This document shows positions 26,197-33,620 of a stretch of 64,000 bases of DNA, piece after piece (within the stretch, counting starts at the first letter, position 1; each line of letters starts with the position of its first letter). Source of the DNA: TMP-24 sp046348855 (GTDB lineage Bacteria > Pseudomonadota > Alphaproteobacteria > Rhodobacterales > Rhodobacteraceae); contig JAXMDK010000002.1 in NCBI GenBank assembly GCA_046348855.1, positions 62,001 through 126,000 on the forward strand, in the 5' to 3' direction. The notes beneath the pieces are model-generated. The model had not been told where the DNA came from and ran no database searches. It saw only the letters and a list, made by a program, of their open reading frames with translations. Position numbers and translations under genes: made by a program.

Positions 26197-26945
26197 TGGC
26201 CTCCCCGTCCGACCAGTCGCTGGCCCTTGCGGGCCCATTTCTCGATCCGGTGGAAGATCACGGTCGAACCCAGCGACAGCACCAGGTAAAGAACGCCGCC
26301 CGCCAGATAGAAGGTCAGGAAGGCCTTGGTCGTCGCCGCCGCCAGCGAGGTCGCCTTGGTCAGCTCGATAAAGCCCACCACCGCCAACAGCGCGGTGTCC
26401 TTGGTCACCGTCAGCCACAGGTTGGCAAGGCCGGGAATCGCCGCCGACATCATCAGCGGCAGCGTGATCCGCCGCGCCAGCAGGATCGGCGACATGCCCA
26501 TCGCCCGCGCCGCCTCGATCTGGCCGGCCGGGACCGACAGGATCGCCCCGCGGATGACTTCGGTCGAATAGGCCCCCTGCACCACGCCGAGGATGGCGAT
26601 GCCGATCGCCACGCCCGAAAGCTCGACCGGCGGATAGCCCATCTTGGCCATCACCTGGTTGAGCAGGCCGCGGAAGGCGTAGTTCAGGATCAGGATCAGC
26701 ACCAGTTCGGGCACCGCCCGTACCAGCGTCGTATAGGCGCCCAGCAGGTCTTTCGCCACCGGGCCACCGTAAAGCTTGCCGAAGGCGCCGAGGACGCCGA
26801 TCGCCAGTCCGAGCGCATAGGCGCCGAACGCAATGAGGATCGTGTTCCGCAGGCCTGCGACAAGCGTCGCCCCCCAGCCGGGGGGCGACCATGCCAGCAG
26901 GTCAAGTGCAGAAGACGCCCCGCCGAAGTCGAGAAGCGTCAGCAC
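26193..26945 (-). CDS. Amino acid ABC transporter permease (HisQ-like)
   Basis: A 250-residue permease, partner of the downstream HisM-like subunit. Segments such as GLRNTILIAFGAYALGLAIGVLGAFG and YLAGGVLYLVLSLGSTVIFH span the membrane. YSTEVIRGAILSVPAGQIEAARAMGM is the EAA loop that docks the ATP-binding subunit, and the LVRAVPELVLILILNYAF region matches the HisQ group. It begins 9 bp after the binding-protein gene. Confidence 0.93.
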   Translation of the reverse strand: MLTLLDFGGASSALDLLAWSPPGWGATLVAGLRNTILIAFGAYALGLAIGVLGAFGKLYGGPVAKDLLGAYTTLVRAVPELVLILILNYAFRGLLNQVMAKMGYPPVELSGVAIGIAILGVVQGAYSTEVIRGAILSVPAGQIEAARAMGMSPILLARRITLPLMMSAAIPGLANLWLTVTKDTALLAVVGFIELTKATSLAAATTKAFLTFYLAGGVLYLVLSLGSTVIFHRIEKWARKGQRLVGRGGQ

Positions 26946-26954
26946 TCATGCACC

Positions 26955-27719
26955 TCAGCCGCCATAGATCGACGAGGCGAAGTATTTCTTCGTGATCTCG
27001 TCATAGGTTCCGTCTTCGCGGATCTTCTTGATGGCGGCGTTGAACTTGTCCTTCAGCGCGGTGTCGCCCTTGCGCAGGCCGACGCCCACGCCGGCCCCGA
27101 GGATCGCCGGATCGTCGGCGACGGCGCCGATGACTTCGCAGCAGGCCTTGCCGGCATCGGTGGCCATGAAGGCGTCGATGGCGATGCTGTCGGCCTGCGA
27201 GGCGTCGATCCGCCCGGCCGCCAGATCCTGGAAGCCCTCGTCAGTGGTCTGGTAGGTCTTCAGCTCGCTGTCGGGGAAGTGCGCCTTGATATAGGCTTCG
27301 TGGATCGTGGCAACCTGCGCACCGATGACCTTGCCCTTCAGGCTTTCCGGGGTCGGCTTCAGGCCCGAGCCCTTGGCGGCGACGATCACGGTGGGCGTGT
27401 TGTAGTACTTGTCCGAGAAGTCGATAACCTTCTTGCGTTCGTCGGTGATCGACATCGAGGCCATGATCGCGTCGATCTGGCCGCCGGTCAGCGACGGGAT
27501 GATGCCGTCCCAGGCGACCGGGGTGATGGCGCAGTCCATTTCAGCGGCCTTGCAGACGGCCTTGATGATGTCGACTTCCCAGCCGGTCCAGTTGCCGGCG
27601 GCGTCGGGCGAGGCGAAGGGCGGATAGGGTTCGGCGGCGATGCCGACCTTGACCGGGGCGGCGTTGGCCGCGGTGGCCAGCGCCAGGGCGGCGGCAAGCG
27701 CGAGTGCAAGCTTCTTCAT
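26955..27719 (-). CDS. Periplasmic basic amino acid binding protein (LAO/HisJ-like)
   Basis: A 254-residue binding protein with a Sec signal peptide (MKKLALALAAALALATAANA, likely cut before APVKVG). The fold signatures VGIAAEPYPPFASPDAAGNWTGWEVDI and MASMSITDERKKVIDFSDKYY are those of lysine/arginine/ornithine, histidine and opine receptors. VGVGLRKGD and DGTYDEITKKYF close the protein. It lies in an ABC operon divergent from an arginine transaminase operon, so arginine is the favoured ligand. Ornithine, lysine or opines cannot be excluded. Confidence 0.92.
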   Translation of the reverse strand: MKKLALALAAALALATAANAAPVKVGIAAEPYPPFASPDAAGNWTGWEVDIIKAVCKAAEMDCAITPVAWDGIIPSLTGGQIDAIMASMSITDERKKVIDFSDKYYNTPTVIVAAKGSGLKPTPESLKGKVIGAQVATIHEAYIKAHFPDSELKTYQTTDEGFQDLAAGRIDASQADSIAIDAFMATDAGKACCEVIGAVADDPAILGAGVGVGLRKGDTALKDKFNAAIKKIREDGTYDEITKKYFASSIYGG

Positions 27720-27762
27720 GATCTTCCTCTTGGTTGGACTTGGTGGTTTGTTATCCCCGTGG

Positions 27763-28548
27763 TCACGCCACGGATTTCAGGAACTGCTTCAGCCTCTCCG
27801 ACTTCGGGGCGCCGAACAGCTGGTCCGGCGGGCCTTCTTCCTCGATCAGGCCGTTGTAGAGATAGACGACATGGCTCGCCACTTCGCGGGCGAACTTCAT
27901 TTCGTGGGTGACAAGGATCATGGTCCGGCCCTCGTCGGCCAGGCCGCGGATGACGTTCAGCACCTCGCCCACCAGCTCGGGGTCGAGCGCCGAGGTCGGC
28001 TCGTCGAACAGCATCGCCTTCGGCTCCACGCACAGCGCCCGGGCGATGGCGGCGCGCTGCTGCTGGCCGCCCGACATGAAGGCCGGGTAGACCGCGGCCT
28101 TTTCCGCCAGCCCGACCCGCGCCAGCACCTTTTCGGCCCGCGCCACCGCCTCGGCCTTGGGAACGCCCAGGACATGCACCGGCACTTCGATCAGGTTTTC
28201 CATGACCGTCTTGTGCGTCCACAGGTTGAAGCTCTGGAACACCATGCCCAGCGACTGGCGCAGCCGTTCCAGCTGCTTGCGGTCGGCAGCACCACCTTCG
28301 GCGCGCATCTTCACTTCCTCGCCGCCGATCACGATCTTGCCCGAGGTCGGCGTTTCCAGGAAATTGATGCAGCGCAGCATCGTCGACTTGCCCGAACCCG
28401 AGCCGCCGATGATGGCGACCACGTCGCCCTCGCAGGCCCTCAGCGATACGCCCTTCAGAACTTCGAGCTGGCCAAAACTCTTGTGGAGATTTTCGATACG
28501 GATCGCTTCGGGGCGCGACGCGCCCGAACCCTGGCCAATGTCTTTCAT
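27763..28548 (-). CDS. Amino acid ABC transporter ATP-binding protein (HisP-like)
   Basis: A 261-residue ATPase that drives the importer. IGGSGSGKSTMLRCINFLE (Walker A), QSFNLWTHKTVMENL (Q-loop), MSGGQQQRAAIARAL (signature) and AMLFDEPTSALDPELVGEVL (Walker B) are all intact. It starts at ATG 28548, before which GGAG is visible; an upstream in-frame extension lacks homology. It is the first gene of the importer operon, and its promoter region faces that of the TetR gene. Confidence 0.94.
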   Translation of the reverse strand: MKDIGQGSGASRPEAIRIENLHKSFGQLEVLKGVSLRACEGDVVAIIGGSGSGKSTMLRCINFLETPTSGKIVIGGEEVKMRAEGGAADRKQLERLRQSLGMVFQSFNLWTHKTVMENLIEVPVHVLGVPKAEAVARAEKVLARVGLAEKAAVYPAFMSGGQQQRAAIARALCVEPKAMLFDEPTSALDPELVGEVLNVIRGLADEGRTMILVTHEMKFAREVASHVVYLYNGLIEEEGPPDQLFGAPKSERLKQFLKSVA

Positions 28549-28597
28549 CAAAGGCTCCGCCCCCAGTTTTCTGTTGCAAGTAACACCAACCTGGAAC

Positions 28598-28617
28598 AAT
28601 TATGCAAGCGTATAATT
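28598..28617. promoter_or_regulatory. Candidate TetR operator and -10 TATAAT
   Basis: AATTAT (28598-28603) and ATAATT (28612-28617) form a 20-bp imperfect palindrome in the 87-bp gap between the ABC operon and the TetR gene. A TATAAT at 28611-28616 overlaps its right arm and is suitably placed for the TetR-aru operon. AT-rich sequence is rare in this genome, so the site stands out. Confidence 0.5.
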
Positions 28618-28635
28618 TTGGCAGGACGAAAAAAG

Positions 28636-29301
28636 GTGACGGGAGAACGGCGAAAGTTCCGCCGCGAGGGCGAGGAACGGCGGCGCGACCAGCTGGTGGC
28701 GGCGGCGCTGGAGATCATCGCCGAACAGGGCCCCGAGGCGGCCACCGTGCGCGCCATCGCCGAACGCGCCGGCGTGACCCAGGGGCTGATCCGCCACTAT
28801 TTCACCAGCAAGGACGACCTGACTCGCGCCGCCTATCAGGCGCACATGCAGCAGATGAACGCCCACAGCTTCGATGCGGTCGACCGCGCGCCCCCGGACC
28901 CGGCCGCGCGGCTTGCGGCTTTCGTCACCGCCACGCTGGTGCCGACGGTGATGAACGCCACCGCCGTCGGCCTGTGGTCGGCCTTTTTACAGATGGTGCG
29001 CCGCGACGCGACGATGGCGGCGGTGCACGAGGCCAACTACCTCGCCTTCCGCGACCAGATGGAACTGCTGATCTCGGCCCTGCCCGGCCGGACCCGCCGC
29101 GCCGACGTGCGCCGGCTGGCGATCGCCTGCACGGCGGTGATCGACGGGCTGTGGCTGGAAGGCTCGGCCTATGCCGAAGGCTTTGCCGACGACGAGCTGG
29201 CGCAGATCGGCTGCCAGGCGATCGGCGCGATTCTCGGGACCGACCTGACACGCCCGGCCGGTTCCCCACCCCCATCGACGACCAGGGAAATGACACCATG
29301 A
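28636..29301 (+). CDS. TetR-family regulator of the arginine uptake/transamination genes
   Basis: A 221-residue repressor. The helix-turn-helix lies near residues 10-60 (RDQLVAAALEIIAEQGPEAATVRAIAERAGVTQGLIRHYFTSKDDL), followed by a ligand domain resembling the BetI/TetR_C_6 type. The start is GTG at 28636, with AGGA about ten bases upstream; no ATG fits. It overlaps the aminotransferase start by 4 bp and is divergent from the ABC importer. It probably senses arginine or a keto-acid product and controls both units. Confidence 0.88.
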   Translation: MTGERRKFRREGEERRRDQLVAAALEIIAEQGPEAATVRAIAERAGVTQGLIRHYFTSKDDLTRAAYQAHMQQMNAHSFDAVDRAPPDPAARLAAFVTATLVPTVMNATAVGLWSAFLQMVRRDATMAAVHEANYLAFRDQMELLISALPGRTRRADVRRLAIACTAVIDGLWLEGSAYAEGFADDELAQIGCQAIGAILGTDLTRPAGSPPPSTTREMTP

Positions 29302-30482
29302 GATACGCTTCCGTCACCGAACGGCTCGCCCATCTGGGCGGCGCCAAATGGGCGGTCCACGCCCGGGCCCGCGCCCTGAAGGCCGAGGGCCGCGACATCA
29401 TCGAACTGACCATCGGCGAGCCCGACGTCGACACGCCCGCCCCGCTCAAGGAGGCCGCCAAGCGGGCGCTGGACGCCAACCGCACCGGCTATTCCAACGG
29501 CCGGGGGGAACCGGCGCTGCTGGACGCACTGGCGCGGCGCTATTCGGCGCGGCTCGGCCGCCCGATCGGGCGCGACCGGATCATGTGCCTGCCCGGCACG
29601 CAGACGTCGCTCTACGCCGTCCTGATGGGGCTGGTGGAAACCGGCGACGAGGTGATCGTTGGCGACCCGATGTATGCGACCTACGAGGGCCTGATCGCCG
29701 CCACCGGGGCGCAGGCCGTCACCGTGCCCCTGCGCGCCGAATGCGGGTTCCGCATCCAGGCCGCCGACATCGCCGCCCGCATCACCCCGCGCACCCGGCT
29801 GATCTTCCTCAACAGCCCGCACAACCCGACCGGCGCGATCCTGACCCGCGACGACCTGGCGGCAATCGGTGCGCTGGCGCGCGTCCATGACCTGTGGGTC
29901 CTCTGCGACGAGGTCTACGAGGACATGGTCTTCCCCGGCGCGACCTTCACCTCGCCCCTGTCCTTCCCCGAGCTTGAGGACCGGGTCGTCGTCGTCTGTT
30001 CGATCTCCAAGTCGCACGCCGCGCCGGGCTTCCGGTCCGGCTGGTGCGTGGGGCCGGCGGAATTCGTCAGCCGCCTGCTGCCCCTGTCGGAAACCATGCT
30101 GTTCGGCAACCAGCCCTTCATCGCCGACATGACCGCCGAGGCGGTATCCGCGCCCTCGCCGGTCGCGGCGGGCATGTGCGAACGCTTCTCGCGGCGCGCT
30201 GACCTGATCGCCCGGCGCCTGAACGGCGCGGCGGGTCTTGCCGTCCACCGGCCCGAGGCGGGCATGTTCGTGCTGGTCGACGTGCGCGCGACCGGCCTGT
30301 CCGGCGAGGCCTTCGCGCTCGGCCTGCTGGACCAGCACGGCGTCGCGGTGATGCCAGGCGAAAGCTTCGGCGCGGCGCTCGGCGGCTGGCTGCGGCTGGC
30401 GCTCACCCCCCCCGACGCGGCCATCACCGAGGCCTGCGACCGCATCCTGGCCTATGCCGGCGAACTGAGAAAGGCTGCCTGA
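29298..30482 (+). CDS. aruH: Class I aminotransferase, arginine:pyruvate transaminase-like
   Basis: A 394-residue PLP enzyme of fold type I. FLNSPHNPTGAILTRDDL, LCDEVYEDMVF and SISKSHAAPGFRSGW (Schiff-base Lys in SKS) are intact. The pattern along the protein resembles Pseudomonas AruH, for example DEVIVGDPMYATYEGL, SPHNPTGA, GMFVLVDVRATGLSGEAFALGLLDQHGVAVMPGESFG and the C-terminal LRLALTPPD. AruH moves the alpha-amino group of arginine to pyruvate, giving 2-ketoarginine. The next gene is an AruI-like decarboxylase, which supports the assignment. Substrate remains inferred. Confidence 0.82.
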   Translation: MRYASVTERLAHLGGAKWAVHARARALKAEGRDIIELTIGEPDVDTPAPLKEAAKRALDANRTGYSNGRGEPALLDALARRYSARLGRPIGRDRIMCLPGTQTSLYAVLMGLVETGDEVIVGDPMYATYEGLIAATGAQAVTVPLRAECGFRIQAADIAARITPRTRLIFLNSPHNPTGAILTRDDLAAIGALARVHDLWVLCDEVYEDMVFPGATFTSPLSFPELEDRVVVVCSISKSHAAPGFRSGWCVGPAEFVSRLLPLSETMLFGNQPFIADMTAEAVSAPSPVAAGMCERFSRRADLIARRLNGAAGLAVHRPEAGMFVLVDVRATGLSGEAFALGLLDQHGVAVMPGESFGAALGGWLRLALTPPDAAITEACDRILAYAGELRKAA

Positions 30483-32065
30483 TGGCTTCTGTTGGCGAAA
30501 TGCTCATCCGCGGGCTCGAGGCGCGCGGTGTCGAGGTGGTGTTCGGCATTCCCGGCGTCCACACGATCGAACTCTATCGCGGACTGGCCGGATCGGCGAT
30601 CCGCCATGTCACCGCCCGCCACGAAGGCGGGGCCGCCTTCATGGCCGACGGCTATGCGCGGGCCTCGGGCAAGCCGGGGGTGGCCTTCGTCATCACCGGG
30701 CCGGGCCTGACCAACGCCCTGACCGCGATGGGCCAGTCGCGCGAGGATTCGATCCCGGTCCTCGTCGTCACCGGCGTCAACCGCCGCGCCTCGCTGGGCC
30801 AGGGGCTGGGCCTCCTGCACGAACTGCCTGATCAGGGCGCGATGGTGCGCGCCGTCTGCCCGAGCTTCCAGGTGACCTCGCCCGAACGGCTGGAGCCGGT
30901 CCTGAACCAGGCCTTCGCCGCCATGCTGTCGGGCCGCCCCGGCCCGGTCCATGTCGAGATCCCGACCGACGTGATGCCGCTGGCCTGCCCCGCGCCCACC
31001 GCCCCGCCGCCGACGCTCGCCCCCGCCCGGCCCGACCCGGATGCCCTGGCCGAGGCCGCGCGGCTGTTGGGGCGGGCCAGCCAGCCGCTGATCCTGGCCG
31101 GCGGCGGCGCGCGCCGCCACGCGGCAGAACTGCGGGCGCTGGCCGAACGGCTGGATGCGCCGGTGGTGCAGACGACGAACGCCCGGGGCGTGATGTGGGG
31201 CCATCCCCTGTCGGTCCCGGCCTCGCCCAGCCTGCCCTCGGTCCGCGCGCTTTTGCGCTCGGCCGACCAGATCCTGGCCATCGGCACCGAGCTGGGCCAG
31301 ACCGATTACGACATGTACGCGAACGGCCAGCTGCCCGACCTGTCGGGCATGATCCGCATCGACGTCTGCCCCGACCAGCTGGCCCGCCATCCCGCCCGCC
31401 TGACGATCTGCGCCGATGCCGGCACGGCGATGGCCGGGCTCCTGCCGCTGCTGCCTCCCGCCCGACACACTGGCGCCGCCGACCTTGCGGCGCGCACCCT
31501 GCGGGAGGCGCGCCGCGACCTCGCCGGCCTGTCGCCCCGCCTGTCGCCGATGCTGGCGATGGTCGAGACGATGCGCGACGCGATGCCCGGCGCGCTGATC
31601 GTCGGCGACAGCACCCAGCCGATCTATGCCGGCAACCTGGTCTATGACCACGACCGCCCCGGCGGCTGGTTCAACGCCGCGACCGGCTTCGGCTCGCTCG
31701 GCTTCGGCCCCGGCGCGGCGGTCGGCGCGGCGCTCGGCCAGCCCGGCACACCGGTCATCTGCCTCGTCGGCGACGGCGGGCTCCAGTTCAGCCCCGGCGA
31801 GTTGCGCACTGCCGTCGACGAAAAGCTGCCGGTCACTTTCCTCGTCTGGAACAGCGCCAGCTATCAGGAAATCGCCGAGGCCATGGAAACCGTGCAGATC
31901 AGCGTCATCGGCTGCCACCCCTCGCCCCTGAGGATGGAGCCCTTCGCCGCCGCCTGCGACCTGCCGTTCCGCTCGGTCGCCAACGACCCCGCCGAACTGG
32001 CGGCGGCGCTGAAGGAACCCTGCGTCGGGCCGCGGATGATCGAGGTGCGCGCACCCGCCTCCTGA
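30482..32065 (+). CDS. aruI: ThDP-dependent decarboxylase, 2-ketoarginine decarboxylase-like
   Basis: A 527-residue thiamine-diphosphate enzyme of the acetolactate synthase superfamily. FGIPGVHTIELYRGLAGS and ARHEGGAAFMADGYARASGKPG hold the catalytic Glu; ITGPGLTNALTAMGQ follows; VGDGGLQFSPGELRTAVDEKLPVTFLVWN is the ThDP/Mg motif (GDG...N). In Pseudomonas, AruI decarboxylates 5-guanidino-2-oxopentanoate made by AruH. The start overlaps the transaminase stop by one base. Other 2-keto acids cannot be excluded. A repeat and hairpin follow. Confidence 0.82.
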   Translation: MASVGEMLIRGLEARGVEVVFGIPGVHTIELYRGLAGSAIRHVTARHEGGAAFMADGYARASGKPGVAFVITGPGLTNALTAMGQSREDSIPVLVVTGVNRRASLGQGLGLLHELPDQGAMVRAVCPSFQVTSPERLEPVLNQAFAAMLSGRPGPVHVEIPTDVMPLACPAPTAPPPTLAPARPDPDALAEAARLLGRASQPLILAGGGARRHAAELRALAERLDAPVVQTTNARGVMWGHPLSVPASPSLPSVRALLRSADQILAIGTELGQTDYDMYANGQLPDLSGMIRIDVCPDQLARHPARLTICADAGTAMAGLLPLLPPARHTGAADLAARTLREARRDLAGLSPRLSPMLAMVETMRDAMPGALIVGDSTQPIYAGNLVYDHDRPGGWFNAATGFGSLGFGPGAAVGAALGQPGTPVICLVGDGGLQFSPGELRTAVDEKLPVTFLVWNSASYQEIAEAMETVQISVIGCHPSPLRMEPFAAACDLPFRSVANDPAELAAALKEPCVGPRMIEVRAPAS

Positions 32066-32069
32066 CCCC

Positions 32070-32106
32070 GGCCCCCTTTCACTTTGGTCCAAATATCCCG
32101 GGGGAG
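32070..32106 (-). repeat. Dispersed GGATATTTGG repeat, copy 2
   Basis: On the minus strand it reads CCCGGGATATTTGGACC and continues AAAGTGAAAGGGG. It starts 5 bp after the aruI stop and runs into a hairpin. The copy at 62711-62748 has the same layout after the mocA-like gene. Confidence 0.6.
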
Positions 32107-32107
32107 C

Positions 32108-32130
32108 GCGAGGGGGCGGCGCCCCCTCGC
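32108..32130. terminator. Perfect hairpin between convergent aruI and gnd
   Basis: GCGAGGGGGC, a GGC loop, then GCCCCCTCGC: a 10-bp perfect stem between two converging genes. No T-run is present. Likely a bidirectional terminator or transcript-end stabiliser. Confidence 0.6.
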
Positions 32131-32148
32131 CTGCCGCAGCGAAACCTA

Positions 32149-33570
32149 TCAGATCGCGGACACATCCCGGTGCCAGGGGCCGTGCTGGCCCGGCCCGCCG
32201 GTCCCGTCCAGCCGCTCGAACCCGTGCGCGCCGAAAAAGTCGCGCAGGCCCTGGATCAGGTTCGCGGTGCCGCGCCCGGTGCGCATCAGGTCGAAGTAGG
32301 CCAGCCCCGAAGCCAGCGCCGGGGCGGCAAGCCCGTGGCGCGCCGCTTCGGCGACCACATGGCGATAGTCCGGCTCGGCCTGCCGCATCAGGTCCACGAA
32401 GAAGGGGGCGAACATCAGGTTTTGTCCACCGCCGCCCTCCAGCGCCGCCGCCATGTCGTTCAGCATCGCCGAACGGATGATGCAGCCTTCGCGCCAGACC
32501 CGGGCGATGGCCGGCAGGTCCAGCGCCCAGCCGAATTCGCCCGAGGCGGCGGCGATCATGGCGAAGCCCTGCGCATAGCAGGTGATCTTGCCGGCGATCA
32601 GCGCCTGTTCCAGCTGGCCCGGCCCGACCAGTCCGGTGGCCAGCCGACGCGGGGCCGGTCCGAAAATCGCCTCGCCCGCCTTGCGTTCCTCGATTCGCGC
32701 AGACAGGTTGCGGGCCATGACCGCCGCCTCGATCGCGGGGATGGCCGCCCCGAGGTTCTGCGCCTCGATCGCCGTCCAGCGCCCGGTGCCCTTCTGCCCG
32801 GCTGCGTCGCGGATCGCGTCCAGCATCGGCCCGCCGCCCACCGGGTCGACGGCGGCGGCGACCTTGCCGGTGATCTCGATCAGGTAGGATTTCAGCGGCC
32901 CGTCGTTCCAGCCGTCGAACAGCCCGCCGATTTCCGGCGCCGCCATCCCCTGCCCGTCGCGCAGGATGCCGTAGATTTCGGCGATCATCTGCATGTCGGC
33001 ATATTCGATGCCGTTGTGGACCGCCTTGACGAAATGGCCGGCGCCCTCCTCGCCCATCCAGGCAGCGCAGGGCTCACCCTGATGTTTGGCGCTGATCGCG
33101 GTCAGGATCGGCGCGGCCCGGTCCCACAGGGGCTTGGGGCCGCCGGCCATGATCGCCGGCCCGTGTCGCGCGCCTTCTTCACCGCCGGACACGCCCACCC
33201 CGAGGAACGGCCCGACCGCCGGATCGCGCATCCGCCGGTTGGTGTCATGGAAATTGGCGTTGCCGGCGTCGATGATCATGTCGCGGGCGCCAAGCAGCGG
33301 GCGCAGCGCCGCGACCATCTCGTCGACGACCGGCCCGGCCGGAACCATCAGAATGATCGCGCGCGGCGCCTTCAGCGCGGCAACCAGATCGGCCAGGCTT
33401 TCTGTCGCCACGATCCGCGCCGCCAGCGGCCCCGCCCCGGCGACGAAGTCGCGCGTCACCTGGGCATGGCGGTTCCAGACGGCAATGCCGAAGCCCTTTT
33501 CGGCGATGTTCAGCGCCAGGGCCGCGCCCATCGTGCCCAGCCCGACCAACCCGATATCCGCACCAGACAT
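32149..33570 (-). CDS. gnd: 6-phosphogluconate dehydrogenase (decarboxylating)
   Basis: Oxidises 6-phosphogluconate to ribulose 5-phosphate, yielding NADPH and CO2 in the pentose phosphate pathway. The 473-residue length is that of the long (dimeric) form. The N-terminus has IGLVGLGTMGAALALNIAEKGFGIAVWNR; catalytic regions include VSGGEEGARHGPAIMAGG and HFVKAVHNGIEYADMQMIAE. It converges on aruI and follows the cyanophycin operon on the same strand after a 50-bp gap, so it could be in the same transcript. Confidence 0.95.
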   Translation of the reverse strand: MSGADIGLVGLGTMGAALALNIAEKGFGIAVWNRHAQVTRDFVAGAGPLAARIVATESLADLVAALKAPRAIILMVPAGPVVDEMVAALRPLLGARDMIIDAGNANFHDTNRRMRDPAVGPFLGVGVSGGEEGARHGPAIMAGGPKPLWDRAAPILTAISAKHQGEPCAAWMGEEGAGHFVKAVHNGIEYADMQMIAEIYGILRDGQGMAAPEIGGLFDGWNDGPLKSYLIEITGKVAAAVDPVGGGPMLDAIRDAAGQKGTGRWTAIEAQNLGAAIPAIEAAVMARNLSARIEERKAGEAIFGPAPRRLATGLVGPGQLEQALIAGKITCYAQGFAMIAAASGEFGWALDLPAIARVWREGCIIRSAMLNDMAAALEGGGGQNLMFAPFFVDLMRQAEPDYRHVVAEAARHGLAAPALASGLAYFDLMRTGRGTANLIQGLRDFFGAHGFERLDGTGGPGQHGPWHRDVSAI

Positions 33571-33620
33571 GTCTACCCCCTGACCGGGCCAACCTGTCGG
33601 ACCCGCCCCCCCAGATGACC

